Positions 10,776 through 22,770 are shown, counted from the stretch's first letter. The stretch: 64,000 bases of DNA from Camelus bactrianus (GCF_048773025.1 NC_133575.1:69966537-70030536); one strand, 5' to 3'. Numbers and translations are program-made. The notes: generated by a model not told the origin, from the sequence alone.

Positions 10776-12044
10776 GAAGTCATGTATTACATATCGTAAA
10801 GCCATCATTCAGCCTTAGCATTTAGTCAATAGTTAATATAAATGAAAACACATGAAAACCATACCACCATTCTCCCCTGGAGGCTTGAGTAATTGTATGT
10901 ACTATGCAGAATACATTTAAGACAAATCATGTATATGCCAAGCTACAAGAATTAATATAACTTAAATGCAGAAATGCTTCTTTTGGTTGTTATCATCATA
11001 AGTTCAAAAGCACAGTTGCAGTTTTTGGAATTTACCACCCCCCAGAAAAAACAACTTCTTGGTTTGGAATCAACTGTAATCTGGTTTCTTCTGTGTATAA
11101 GTTACTTAAGTTGTAGGCCAAGCTAGTCATCTTTTTTCTCTTTATTCTAGAAAAATGACTTCTATTCAGTAAATGTTTATTAAGTATTGTAATACATTGA
11201 ATGAATGAATGAATAAATGAGTCTTATATTCTTTGGTGTCCTAGAAAGGAAACTGAGGGTCCCTTTTACTTTTTTCTGCCAAACTTAGAATAAACCTTAA
11301 ATCTCTCAGTTTCTGCGTTCTCGCCCCTCAGCCTTAACCTGGCTGAGCCATCTATCTCTCCATGGTCTAAGTTGTCTCCCAAGTCAATGGTTCAGCTCCA
11401 TAGGCCGTCAGTAACTCCAGCTCTTTGAGTTTTTCACTCTAATTGTTACCAAAGTTCCTGAACCCAAACCTTGTGATATGTTCAACAAAGAAGGTTAGGA
11501 GGAAGAAGGTGAATTTCACCCAGTCTCTGCCCCAGTGTTACTTCTCCCATTATTTATCTTCGTCTTATGGATTTATTATTTATTATTTTTTAATCTTTAT
11601 TCAACATTTCTGTGATATCTCCTTTCTTCTCCTACAATTGGCGCTTGATGCTTTCTAGGACCACATCATTGGAAGGTTGGATGAGTAGAAAAGGACATGG
11701 AGTCTGTGTATTATTTGGTTACATAAATAGTGTTCCTCATGATCAATGTTGGCCAGGTTTCATTTGACACTTTCATCACTATTCTGGATACCAAGAAGCA
11801 AGCATCTTTGAGAGTAGGACAAGAATTTAAGTAGCTAATTCCAAAGGACAAACAAGAGTAAACAGCATTCGGAAAGTGTGTATAAACCCATGTATTGAAA
11901 TTAGGTAAGGATTAGTATAGGTGTAATCTGTGTTTACAAACACAAATTATTTAAAATCATTTTAATGGATGGTGCATATCAAAAATCAAAACATTGCAGT
12001 ATAGTTTACTTTAAAATGCAAGCATGAAAAAAAAATGCAAGCAT
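10776..12044. other. Unassigned stretch
   Basis: No supported gene. A short GAAT tetramer run (about 11198-11220), possibly an L2 tail, is the only simple repeat I see. Confidence 0.35.
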
Positions 12045-12295
12045 GCCAGCATTAATGATTAAGAGCCAGGATTTTAGACCTAGGTATAAATACTGGATTA
12101 ACCACATCTTTCTTCTCTGTAACACTGGGAAGTTATTTAATCTCTATAAGACTCAGTTTCATCATCTGTAAAGTGGAGATAATATTGCCTCCATTACAGT
12201 AATTTTATTAGAACTAAAAGAGAGAATGCATGTAAAGAACATTTCCCACAATACCTGTTGACTAGTAAACAATACATAGTGGATGTTATTATGAT
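12045..12295 (+). repeat. MIR, nearly full length
   Basis: MIR landmarks in order: 'aagagccaggattttagac', 'actgggaagttatttaatctct', 'tcagtttcatcatctgtaaa', 'ggagataatattgcctcc', and the 'gtaaagaac..tgttattat' end. Ancient and non-coding. Confidence 0.7.
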
Positions 12296-12887
12296 TTCTA
12301 AAATCACTATGTCAATTTTAGTATAGTTTAATGTTAATTCTGGCTTCTGTGAATCATGAAGAATTTGGAAAATTTTGAGGAACTTCAGACCTGAGAAGAA
12401 AGACTCAAGTAATTTAAAGGTTGGGAAATAAGATCTAGAAGGAAGAGTATAAGAAACTGGAACCTTTTTAGCACGGAATGAACTGAATCCATCTTTGTTC
12501 TGTAACTACTGCTTTAATTTCCTGTTATTGCTTGGTGAACTACACCTTTTCAATTTCTAAGCTTCAAAAATCTGAAATAATTCTTGTCATTGAATTGTCG
12601 CCTACTATTGCTCCAACACAAACTCATGCCAGTTACCTCTGCAAAAACATTAGGATCTTGTTCTTCCTATGTTCACTTTGAAAAAGATGCATGAAAGTAT
12701 TTTTGAAGTATAAAACCCTATACATGCTAAGATATTACCAAATTCATAATACTATGTCAATTCCTTTGGGAAACTTACCATCTTGTAATGTAGTTAACTG
12801 ATTATGAATCTGTCTCCCTTCTTAGATTGTGAACACTTTGAAGCAAGATCTGTTTTTATATTGCCCGCATTTTCAAAAACTGCTCCC

Positions 12888-13020
12888 TCAATGGAGAAGG
12901 TATAGCTCACTGGTAGAGCTCATGCTTAGCATGCACAAGTTCACGGGTTCAGTCCCCAGTACCTCCATTAAAATAAAGAAAGAAACCTAATTACCTTCCC
13001 CCCAGAAAGAAAAAAGAACA
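12888..13020 (+). mobile_element. Camelid tRNA-derived SINE, plus strand
   Basis: A box TAGCTCACTGGTAGAG and B box GGTTCAGTCCC are followed by CAGTACCTCCAT and an A-rich tail. A near-perfect direct repeat (CAAAAACTGCTCC at 12874, CAAAAACGGCTCC at 13021, one mismatch) marks the target duplication. The tRNA-like head is not a functional tRNA gene. Confidence 0.9.
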
Positions 13021-13034
13021 CAAAAACGGCTCCC

Positions 13035-13106
13035 CTAAAACACATATATACACAGAATACACACAAAGAACATATACACATTCACAGAGGCACACACACA
13101 CAGATA
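13035..13106. repeat. CA-rich degenerate microsatellite
   Basis: Alternating CA/TA tracts ('cacacacacacag' at its end) immediately follow the SINE tail duplication. It is low-complexity sequence only. Confidence 0.6.
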
Positions 13107-13169
13107 GATGTTACTCAGGCTCAAGGTACTTAATAAATATTAGATGAATTAGTGAAGACTTCTAGCAAT

Positions 13170-13560
13170 AGAACAGGATACAGTATAACATAGTGGTTCA
13201 AAACATGCATTTTTTTTCTTTTTTTTTAAAGAGGGGGAGGTAATTGGGTTTATTTATTTATATTTGGAGAGGGTACTGGGGATTGAACCCATGACCTTGT
13301 GCACACTAAGCATGCACTCTACCGCTTGAGCGATATCCTCCCCCCCCAAAACATGCATTTTTAACACCAAATTTAATCTGAGCACCAGACCTCTCACTTA
13401 TTTGTCTACGTGGCCTTGGAAAAGTTTCTTAATCCCTCCATTCCTCAGTTTCTTCATCTGTACAGTAGGATAACAGTGGTATCTACTTTAGGATTTCTGG
13501 AAAGATACAATTAGATAATGCATGGAAGGCACTTTGCACAATACCTCACACATTCTGAGT
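13170..13560 (+). repeat. MIR split by a younger SINE
   Basis: The MIR start ('cagtataacatagtggttca') lies at about 13179-13200. The core and 3' part ('ggccttggaaaagtttcttaa', 'tcagtttcttcatctgta') lie at 13363-13560. The 148-bp interruption is a camelid SINE plus its target duplication. The nesting fixes the order of insertion. Confidence 0.7.
13215..13347 (-). mobile_element. Camelid tRNA-derived SINE inserted in a MIR, perfect 15-bp target duplication
   Basis: Minus-strand SINE. The reverse complement has GGAGGATATCGCTCAAGCGG (A box region, diverged), GCATGCTTAGTG, and GGTTCAATCCCCAGTACC. The direct repeat AAAACATGCATTTTT is perfect at 13200-13214 and 13348-13362. The left T-rich block is the tail. 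The intact duplication suggests a fairly recent insertion within camelids. Confidence 0.92.
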
Positions 13561-14052
13561 ACAGGCATACCTTGAAGATATCCCAGGTTCGGTTCCAGAC
13601 CACTACAACAAAGTGAATATTGCAGTAAAGTGAGTCAGATGAATTTTTTGACTTCCCAGTACATATGAAAGTTATGTTTACACTATACTGTAGTCTATTA
13701 AGTGTGCAACAGTGATACATCTTTTAAAAAAAAAAAGCAATGTACATACCTTAGTTTAAAAATATTTTTTGGCTAAAAAATGCTAACCATCATCTGAGCC
13801 TTTAGCAAGTTATAGTAGTGACATCAAAGATCACTGATCATAGATCATCATGGCAAATATAATAATAATAATAAAGTTTGAAATATTGTGAGGATTACCA
13901 AAATGTGGCACAGAGAAAAGAAGTGAGCAAATGCTGTTGGAAAAATGGCACTGATAGGCTTGCTCAACACAGGGTAGCCAAAAAAACTTCAATTTGTAAA
14001 AAAAAAAATGCAGTAATTATGAAGCACAATAAAACTAGATACACCTGTACTC
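13561..14052 (-). mobile_element. Tigger-type (TcMar) non-autonomous DNA transposon
   Basis: Terminal inverted repeats are visible: CAGGCATACCTTGAAGATAT on the left, and on the right the end ACACCTGTA preceded by 'gcacaataaaactagata'. Both ends sit at TA, the expected target. The interior ('atttgctcac' and 'gccatttttccaacagcat' in reverse complement) matches the Tigger1 5' region. At about 490 bp it lacks a transposase and is an internally deleted copy. Confidence 0.8.
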
Positions 14053-14097
14053 AATAAATGTTATTACATTAATCCAGGGATCTCATCATGACACTCA

Positions 14098-14420
14098 TTC
14101 ATTTATTTTTAATTCAAGAAACATTATTGAAAACCAGTCAAGAAGGAACTGTGTCAAATTCTAGAAATTAAAAGTCCCACTCCTTGCCTGAAGGAATTCA
14201 CAGTTTAGTGAAAGAAAAGGACACACAATAGTTACAGTAAAGTATATACAGGAAATAATGAGAGTACAGAGGCAGAGCACTGTACTCAGATTTGGGGAAG
14301 ACAGCATGATGGCTTCATAGATCAATGATGTTGGGCTAAGTTTTGGAAAATGAATAATATCTGGATGAATGATAGTGGTGGCTGGAGGATAAGAAAGAAG
14401 TCTGGGCAAGGAGTATTTTA
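14098..14420 (-). repeat. L2-like LINE fragment, 3' end, antisense
   Basis: The sequence resembles the antisense L2 3' end: 'ttcatttatttttaattcaagaaacattattg', then 'ctccttgcctgaaggaattcac' and a dense-A interior. Strongly diverged. The open frame at 14161-14409 (-) has no recognised domain. Confidence 0.4.
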
Positions 14421-14459
14421 AATCTGAAGTTTTGCAGTGGCTTCCTAGTTGATTTTCTT

Positions 14460-15410
14460 GATTTACATCTGTCTATTTTTTAAGCTTATTTTTTAAATCA
14501 TGTCCATCTTAAATCACAAAATTGTAGTAGATCCCTGCTGCATATCTGCTCCTGTTTTCATTATCTCTTTCTTCCATTTTATTTGGGTCTATTGTATTGC
14601 TCTTTTTCTCATTTCTTAAGATGAGCATTTGGCACATTAATTTTGAGCATCTAAAATTTTTTCTAGTATTTTTAAAGCTATGAGTTTTATTTAAAACACC
14701 CATTTTGTTATATCTCATGAGTTTTTAATAAATTATATTTTCATTAGCATTCATGTTTTAAGTTTTCATTTTGATTTTTTTTCTTTACCTCATGAGTTAT
14801 TTAGCAACATATGTTCTTTTTAATTACCAGATGGTAGGAGTATTGTAAACCATATAGATTTGTCACTAATTTCTAACTTAATGTTGTTATGTTCAGAGAT
14901 TTAATGTCTGATGCTTATTATCTGACATCTATTGAGGCTTTCTTTGTGGCATAGTACATGATCAGTTTTTGTAAATATTTCATGGGTGCTTGAAAATAAT
15001 TGGTCCATCCACAAATTGTTGCTTCATATAACTCTCTATATGTTTGTCCATAAATTTATTACTTGTGTTTCCCAGATTGATTTTTTGTCTGTTTAAGTTA
15101 TTAATAAGCAATAAAGATATGTTGACATTTTTCCCTATGATAGTGGATTTATCATTTTAATGCTATTTTTCTTAGGTGCACCCATAATTAATGAATCTTT
15201 TATCACTATTTAGCAACCCTTTGGATCTACAATAATGCTGTTTTGTCTTTAAGTCCATCTTACTGATACTAATCAGGATACACTAGCTTTACTTTGATTA
15301 GTGATTATCTGATACGCCTTTTTGCGGTATTTTACTTTCAATATACAGGTGTTAACTGCAAACAAGATATATTTAGATTTTTTTTCTTTTATCCCTACAG
15401 TGAACTGTAT
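14460..15410 (-). mobile_element. Old LINE-1 fragment, antisense ORF2
   Basis: Antisense L1 text: 'cctcatgagttatttagcaacatatgt', 'tcatgggtgcttgaaaataat', 'ctatgatagtggatttatc', 'ttactgatactaatcagg'. This is the region between endonuclease and reverse transcriptase. Ancient and broken by many changes. Confidence 0.6.
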
Positions 15411-15414
15411 TATG

Positions 15415-15705
15415 TATCAACAAGTAAAATCCAAACTTCTTATCCAATGACTTCTCTAATTGTACCCTAGTCTTCAAGTTTACTAATCGTATTTCTTACT
15501 TTTCCTAATTTATCTCATGACTTACCTTATTTTGCTTATTTTTCTCTGAACATAATTTGTTTCTATGTCTTTGTGTATGTAATTCTCTTTGCCTCATAAC
15601 TTGTCATTTATATTCCTCAAAATTTAGGTGAAACATTCACCTAATTTAGCTCTACAAAATCATACCAAATTTGTTCCACCTCATTTTGATTAGTCTCTTT
15701 ATATG
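15415..15705 (+). repeat. Possible L2 fragment
   Basis: The block 'aagtaaaatccaaacttctta' and later weak matches ('tgaaacattcacct') recall the L2 3' half. Diverged and tentative. Confidence 0.35.
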
Positions 15706-17449
15706 AATCTCCAAAGAAAACTTATGCCAAATTTCGATATTAATTTAAATATTTCTAATTATCTTTTCTATAGATTTGTTATAGAAGGCGGGGTGTTCAA
15801 GAAATTTAGGTATTCAAGCACCTAAATCATTTTGTGATTATGATCTGATTTTAAAACGTGGACCCATGTGATTATACTAGGATGTGTAGAATATGCCTGA
15901 GAAGTTCCTTAAGAAAGTGTTAGGTAGAAATACTTTGAATGACACCAGTTCCAGAAAATATTTAGAAAAATCAATGATCTATTAATAGTAGGTTTGAGCC
16001 ATAAAAATAATTCTGTTATTAGCTGGAATGATGATTGCATTACTAAAGGAATACTAATTGTGTTGACAGAGAATGTTTCCAAAGCCAAAATTTGCATGAT
16101 TTGGGGGTTGATGCACTACTATAAAGTATGATGTAAATTCCAATGATCATATTCTTTACAGTGGGATACAGTTTACATGTGAGTATTTAAGAAGACAGAT
16201 ACAAAGGGTCAGTGCCACCATTTAATGCAAAGAAGCCTGAAGATCAGTCAGCTATTACGTACTAAGTAGCTATTATGAATAAGGAACTTTACTTTGCATT
16301 GTGGGGAAAACAAAGGCATATAATCACTTATGACCTAGTCAAAATGATGAAGAGAGTACACCTGAAAGGTAAATTTGCAGTGAAAGAGACCACAACTGCC
16401 CTAAACAGAATCTTTAAGACACTAGTTCTTGATCATTTTGGCTCGTTCATATCTTTAAAAATATGCTAAGCACTATGGGCTTCCTCCTAATAAGAATACA
16501 GACATTTTAGAGGATTCAAGAAACTCTTGAAACCCATTCATGAATGCTATAAGGAATAAGATAACCAAAATAACCTTTGCCTCTACTCATATAGAGTCTG
16601 TTCAAGTACCTCTCCCACCAGTTTTACTAGCATAATCTCTCCCCTCATTGCTCAGTGTCACTTCAAAAGTGCAGTTAGTGCCATAAACTTTAGGAAGTGG
16701 AGAATAACAATCCCAACTGGGTGCTGTTTCTACTTCTATTGCAAAAGAAATTTCTTGCCACTTCCGACTTAATTTAGGTCTAGCCTTTTAAGAGTCAGGC
16801 CTGAGGCATTATGTTTCTTCTCATATAGTGTGCTGTGAAAGATGTGAGCAATAATAGACCTGGCATTTACAGGAATTACTTTCAAAAGCACAGAAAATTG
16901 CCCACAGCTTTTACTCATATCAGAATTTCTCTCTTGATTTACTATGTTTTGAATTGATACTGGAGATTCACATTTTAGGGTGTTTGAAAATGTTGTTTGT
17001 TCTCTGAGAGAAAATGAGAGCTATAAATAGGCTGAGTCACTATAATACCTGGAAATTATAGTGATACCTATTACACTGCATCAAATAATTATAGCAGAAA
17101 GAAATCACAATTTTTTTATATTAATACAGAGAAGAGGTAGGGGAAAAACATGGAATAGGTAATCTGTGAAATCTCTTAGATTTTGTTTTGGGCTATAGTC
17201 AGACACAAATGGATGTGGATTCAGTATCTTTTCTGGTTCTCTGTCTTCCTCTGTCCCAAACACAGGATGGAGGTGAGAGGATTTGAAGACTTAGATGAGT
17301 TAGTTTTTGAGACAATTCTACTCCTCTTGCAGCATGTTCTTCCTCCCCTTGATTTCCTCCCTCCCAGCCTCAGGCTTTTCAAAGGTTTCATGCAGCATCA
17401 AGACCACATTGAAGTACCTATTCTCCCTAGCTCTCTAACTCTGCCACAG
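15706..17449. other. Unassigned stretch
   Basis: No supported gene or confident repeat. Open frames at 15909-16097 (-), 16275-16469 (+) and 17183-17458 (+) carry no recognised domain. The last runs into an L2. Confidence 0.35.
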
Positions 17450-18215
17450 ACAATGTAATTCCATCTGCCTACTGGACACCACTTGTATGTCTTACAGACA
17501 CCCTGAACTCAACTGATTTGTTCATCAAAACCCCTTTTTCTTGTGACTCCATCTTGGTGAAAGAGGCCAAGTTAGGACAGAATTCTGTCAGATTGGGCAT
17601 CTCCTCCTCACTCATCTCTCATAATAGTTAATAGATAAACAAGGACCTACTGTATAGCACAGGGAACTATATTCAATTTCATGTAATGAGCTGTAGTGGA
17701 AACGAATCTGAAAAAAGTATGTATGTATATGTATAACATCACTGAATCACTTTGCTATACACCTGAAACTAAGATTGTAAATCGACTTTACTTCAATAAA
17801 AAGAATTTTTAAAAAGTTTCAATGATGCTACCTCAGAAATGTGTCACACATTTGTCCTCACCTTTCTATTTGTATTTCCACTACCTTAGCTCAGGTCCAT
17901 GTCATCTCTTAACTGTGGCTAATCTCTTTTCTGCCATCTTCATCTTGTAAAACCCTTCTCATTTCTTAAGACTCAGTTCAAATGCTCCATTTTCCAAGAT
18001 TACTCTACCTCTATTTTTATTAATAGCTATTGTCTTTAAATGACTTTACAAAACTTTGTACATATCATATTCTGTCATAATATTCTAGCTTGGTGTACAT
18101 CACTTTGTTTAAGCTACAACTAGATTACAGGATCTTCAGTTGAGACAGGCAGGAACCAGATTCTAAATATCTTTGGGAAAATAAATTGAATTTTACTTAT
18201 TGTTATATATGTAAG
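17450..18215 (+). repeat. L2 LINE fragment split by an L1 3' end
   Basis: L2 landmarks: 'ctgcctactggacaccact' and 'acagacaccctgaactcaac' before the break, then 'tttcttaagactcagttcaaatgctcc', 'aactagattacagga' and 'gacaggcaggaacc' after it. The 17628-17815 L1 tail interrupts it. Ancient, non-coding. Confidence 0.55.
17628..17815 (+). mobile_element. 5'-truncated LINE-1 3' end
   Basis: Typical sense L1 tail: 'aacaaggacctactgtatag', 'cacagggaactatattca', 'cactttgctatacacctgaa', 'aatcgactttacttcaata'. About 190 bp, ending in an A-rich tract. It splits an L2. Confidence 0.85.
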
Positions 18216-18334
18216 TTTATAATTTTGTACTCTAGTGATTTTTACATATGATTTGTCTCCCCAATAAGACTGTATTTTTTAAAAAGCAAATTTATTAAAA
18301 TGAGGTTGAACAGTGCATCATGAATCTCATGCTA

Positions 18335-18590
18335 AGAATAGACTGCATGACAAAGACAGTGGAAAATCATCACAGATTTTGGAGGAAAACAATGATGTGA
18401 TTTATTCTCTGTTTTAGAAAGGTAGATCTGATGGTGAGTTGAAGGATGCAAGGGAATAGTGAAGACTGGAAACAGGAGATTAGTTAAAAGGCTAATACAG
18501 CAGTCCAGGTTAGAGATGCAATAGAGATAAAGAAGAGAGATCAGAGTGCTGTAGTTTTTCTGACTGGGAAGAATGGTAAAATTATTCTGC
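18335..18590 (-). repeat. L2 LINE fragment, antisense
   Basis: The order 'gatgtgatttattctctgtttta', 'ggctaatacagcagtccagg', 'agagatgcaatagagat' fits the antisense L2 3' half. Diverged. Confidence 0.5.
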
Positions 18591-18642
18591 TAAAGAAAAT
18601 TAAATTCTTTAAGTTATAAAGAAAATTAAATTCTTTAAGTTA
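18591..18642. repeat. Perfect 26-bp tandem duplication
   Basis: Two head-to-tail copies (18591-18616 and 18617-18642) start TAAAGAAAATTAAATT and end CTTTAAGTTA. They are identical, so the duplication is recent relative to the neighbourhood. No function is implied. Confidence 0.9.
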
Positions 18643-20280
18643 CTTTCATTTTGTTTGCATGGGTTAGTGTTATGAAAGCATATGACATTTCCTTTAGATT
18701 AGCTGATTAGAGGACTATTTAATAAGGATCATCAGGTATATGAAAGATATACTCATGCCATATTTCCAGTGAGCAGTGAAAAGAAATAAATGAAACTAAA
18801 CTCTAACATGAGGGCTTAAATTAAATTAAAAATTACTGTGTATTAATATTATTAAATTCTAGATTATGTTTAACCTTTGAGTTCTTTTAAAAATCCTGGA
18901 GTATTCTTTAAAGATGAATTTCTTCTAAATTGCTGTGGCTTAGATATAAGAACAGCATTCTTTGTCAGAATATCTATCTGTGTGGAAATTTTAGTGGTGC
19001 CTAGAAGACCCTCCTCACATGTGCACATGCACACACACACACATACATCCTCATGTGATTCTCATTTTATCATTAATTTTATTTCAACGTTCATCCTCTA
19101 TACAGATGTAGCTACTCTTAGGAGTGAATACGGCTAGATGAGAACAGGTTAATACAGACAATGAAGGAAAATGTAGGCTTTGAGAACAGTACATAGGAAG
19201 AGAAGGAAAACACAGGTTGAGTCTATCTGTGTAACCTAGGGCAGTATGAGGAGGATACCATGTATGAAGTTGTCACCAAAAGGCAAATGAGGGAAGGCAC
19301 CAAAGATACAATTTACCTATGTCAAAGTTCTCACTCAAACTACTGGTGATAGCTCTACCTGAAAGAAGTCTGTGACTGCTAAAGGTCATATCCATATTTG
19401 CTTCTTGTAAACAACAACACCCATAGCTTTCTTCTTCCTTTCCATGGGTGTCCAGACAAACATTATGTCACAAAATAGGGAAGAAAGACAAACCTTTTAA
19501 GGACATGTGCAAAACTTACCATTCCTTATTTGTGGTTTAATTTACATTGATTCATTGTGGGTTCAGACCTGATAAATTCTGTAATGAGAAAATGAGACTT
19601 CATTGTCTTACTGGCAGTGAATTTTATAACCAAGCTTCTTGGGCCGACATGCATAACTAGAATTATTCTGGCTTATTTTTTCAGTTTGGACCTCAATGAT
19701 TCTGGAACTGACTGAGAAAGTGCATACTGTTTTATAGTCTGTAGTTGAGATTTATTAGTGATAATAAAAACTATTGGCAAACTATCTTTAATAAATTATT
19801 TTTCTTCTAGAGATGAATTACAAACTATAACAGTGGTTGGAAGTGAAGAGAGCAAATTTCAAATATGACAATTCAGTTCAATACAGAACCACTGCCTAGA
19901 AATAATTAAAATTATAATGGTCTTTGTCATCTGATAAAACAGTTGAATATAATTAATTTCAATGTGCTCAGAGTGTGTAGGCAGATATGTGGCTTCTATA
20001 TATTAGGAACTATGAGATCAAGGAATAGTCTTGAAAGTTTTTTGAATAATTTAAATTAGTAAAATATTTTGAACATATACCCACAAAAATGTATATTTGT
20101 TTTTTACAGTCATAAAATATATGATTAGACACTTAGGAATAAGATAAGGATGAAATAAGAAACATTTTGAGTGTATTGACAGTTTTGATGATCCCACACT
20201 TTTGTTAGCATATATGTCAAAGTACAGTATGTACTTGAGTCAAGACTTTATCATTGAGTTTAAATTCATGCTTCATATAG
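18643..20280. other. Unassigned stretch
   Basis: No gene or confident repeat; a short CA run at about 19029-19042. Open frame 18877-19137 (+) spans it and has no recognisable content. Confidence 0.35.
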
Positions 20281-20290
20281 TCTTTTTTTT

Positions 20291-20545
20291 TCTATGTTCT
20301 GTAGTCTGTATTCCATATTCTGTATTCTGAATTCTATATCCTGTATTCTATATTCTATATTCTGTATTCTATATTCTACATTCTATGTTCTGTATTCCAT
20401 ATTCTTTATTCTGTTCTGTATTCTATGTTGTCTGTTCTGTATGCTACATTCTATATTCTGAAATCTGTATTCTATATTTTGTATTCTATATTCTACATTC
20501 TATGTTCTGTAATCTGTATTCCATATTCTGTATTCTGAATTCTAT
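20291..20545. repeat. Heptamer minisatellite (TATTCTG/TATTCTA)
   Basis: About 255 bp of degenerate 7-bp repeats of the form TATTCTR, roughly 36 units. A block of about 38 bp (from 'ctgtattccatattctg' to 'gaattctata') occurs near both ends, at about 20307-20345 and 20507-20545. This suggests a larger segmental duplication within the array. The reverse strand frame 20486-20782 reads repeated QN/YRI residues from it and is not a gene. Confidence 0.9.
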
Positions 20546-20764
20546 AGTCTTGACAATTTGAAATTTTCTGGCTGACATTCTGTTATATCTGATTAGATAT
20601 GTATTAGTTTTTTTTTTCTTTAACCTTCTAATGTGGCTGACCAATAGTGTTTTCAACTTGATTTTCCTGTTGTTTGCTTGCATTTGCATTATTTGTATCA
20701 TTTTCAATATGCTATTTTGTAAGACACATGTACACAGACGCAAACTTGCATGCACGCATGAACA

Positions 20765-21285
20765 CACAGAGTCAGTTTTCACTATTTGTAGTAGTTATGT
20801 TCTACAAAGTCACCATGAACATTGGATTAGTTAATACTGAAACATGGCTCCTTGGTGAAATTCAGGTCTAGGTTCCAGCGAGCCTCTAGTCACCTTTTCA
20901 TCAACTTTTTAATACATAATCTTGTTTTATGTGTGTTTCTGTTTAAAGACACCTTATTTAATACCTAGTGTTGATTTGTAAACATTGAATTCATAGCCAA
21001 CAGCAGCACTACAACTCATGGCTGAAGTAAAGTTATCCAACACACACATTTTTTTCCTCTGACGCACATTACAACCTTTTTGTGGTTAGCAAAACCAGAC
21101 AACAATTCAGCACTTTGCTTGAAGACCATTATAAACAGTGAAATCATCAATAAAAGTGCAAAAATGCAAAAAAAGCACTAAATAGATTACAGAAGGGGCA
21201 CTCATTTATACTGTGAGAGCCCAAACAAAAAGATAGAGCATTGCTTTCTTTGACCTCAGTTGGGAATATGCATGCACCTGAAATG
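20765..21285 (+). mobile_element. Probable DNA transposon relic (TcMar-Tigger group)
   Basis: The run 'tatgttctacaaagtcacca', 'cctctagtcacc', 'ttgttttatgtgtgtttctg', 'taaagacaccttattta', 'aacagcagcactacaactcat' is a dispersed mammalian DNA-transposon sequence I associate with Tigger-group MITEs. Subfamily not assigned. Non-coding. Confidence 0.5.
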
Positions 21286-21289
21286 ACTC

Positions 21290-21455
21290 AAAATGTATAT
21301 ATATACACACATATATACAGTTGATTCTCATTATAGACATACATATATGTATATATGCACATTAACTCTATATATAATGCTATATATACTGTAATTTATA
21401 TACATTGTGTGTATATATACACAAACCCTATATATACTATATCTAAAATGCTATA
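21290..21455. repeat. TA/TATG-rich microsatellite cluster
   Basis: Several TATA/CATA tracts ('tatatatatacacacatata', 'atacatatatgtatatatg', 'ctatatatactatat'). Low complexity that separates a DNA transposon from an L1. Confidence 0.7.
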
Positions 21456-22378
21456 CTCTATATTATTTTATGCATTGCTGAGTATATTTCACCATGAAAG
21501 GTGTAGATATGCTATAATAATGTTACAGAAATATCAGAAATTTAAAAACATGATGAGATATCACCTCACACCTGTCAGAATAGCTATTATCAAAAAGACA
21601 ACAAATAAGTGTTAGTGAGGATATGGAGAAAAGGGACTTCACTGTTGGTGGGAATGTACATGGGTGCAGCCACTATGGAAAATAGTATGGAGGTTCCTCA
21701 AAAAATTAAAAATAGAGCTACCATATGATCCAGTAATTTCACTCCTGGGTATTTAGTCCAAAGAAAATGAAAACACTATTTAGAAAAAGATATATGCACC
21801 TGTATGTTCACTGTAGCGTTATTTAAAATAACCAAGATATAGAAACAACCTAAGTGCCCATCCATAGATGAAGGAATAAAGAAGATATGGTATACATATA
21901 CCATGGAATATTACTTAGCCATAATAAAGAATGGAATCTTGCCATTTGTGACAACATAGATGGACCTGGAAGCTATTGTTTTAAGTGAAATAAGTCAGAC
22001 AGATAAAGACAAATATCAAATTATTTCACTTATATGTGGAATCTAAAACACAAAACAATTGAACAAACATAAAAAACAGAAAGAGCCATCAATACAGGGA
22101 ACAAACAGGTGGTTGCCAGAGGGTAGGGGAGCAGAGGGATGAGAGAATAGATATGGGAGATTAAGAGGTACACACTTCCATTACAAAATAAATGAGTCAT
22201 GAGTATGAAATGTAGTATGGGGAATATAGTCAATAATAATGTAATATCTTTGTATTTTAACAGATGGTAAGTAGACTTACCGTGGTGGTCATTTTGTAAT
22301 GTATATAAATATCAAATCACCGTCTCATGCACCAGGAACTAATGTAGTGGTTTAGGTCAATTTTACACTTCAAAAACA
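21456..22378 (+). mobile_element. LINE-1 3' end (end of ORF2 plus 3' UTR)
   Basis: Sense L1: 'atgagatatcacctcac', 'gaggatatggagaaaaggg', 'ggtgcagccactatggaaaa', 'gtgcccatccatagatgaa', 'ggaatattacttagccat', 'atgtggaatctaaaac', then a 3' UTR ending near 22378 in a CAAA-rich tail. About 920 bp, truncated at the 5' side. Confidence 0.85.
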
Positions 22379-22384
22379 AACAAA

Positions 22385-22770
22385 ACAAACTCAGAAAAAG
22401 AGATCAAATTTGTGGTTACCAGAGATGGACTGTGGGGTGAGGGGGAATTGGATGCAGGTAATCAAAAGGTACAAATTTCAATTTATAAGATAATTAAGTT
22501 CTAGGGATGTAATTAATATACAACATGATGAATATAATTAACACTGCTGTATGTTATATATGAAAGTTGTTTGAGTAAATTCCAAGAGTTCTCACCACAA
22601 GGTAAAGATTATTTTTCTTTTATTTTGTATCTATATGAGATGATGGATGTTCAGGAAACTTATTGTAGTAATCATTTCATGATATATGTAAGTCAAATCA
22701 TTATGCTGTACATCTTAAACTGATACAGTTCTGTATGTGTATATCTTAATAGAAAGGAAAAAAGAAATTA
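22385..22770 (+). mobile_element. Second LINE-1 3' UTR in tandem with the previous one
   Basis: Sense L1 3' UTR of an older type: 'gaaaaagagatcaaatttgtgg', 'aatataattaacactgctg', 'gagatgatggatgttc', 'aaatcattatgctgtacatc', ending in 'aatagaaaggaaaaaag'. It starts right after the tail of the upstream L1. Either that L1 landed in this one or the two inserted side by side. Confidence 0.75.

Noticed and set aside
12888-13020. tRNA-like sequence with A and B boxes
   Set aside because: The internal promoter boxes belong to a SINE with an A-rich tail and a near-perfect target duplication. It does not fold into a complete tRNA gene as far as I can read. The same holds for the other SINEs.
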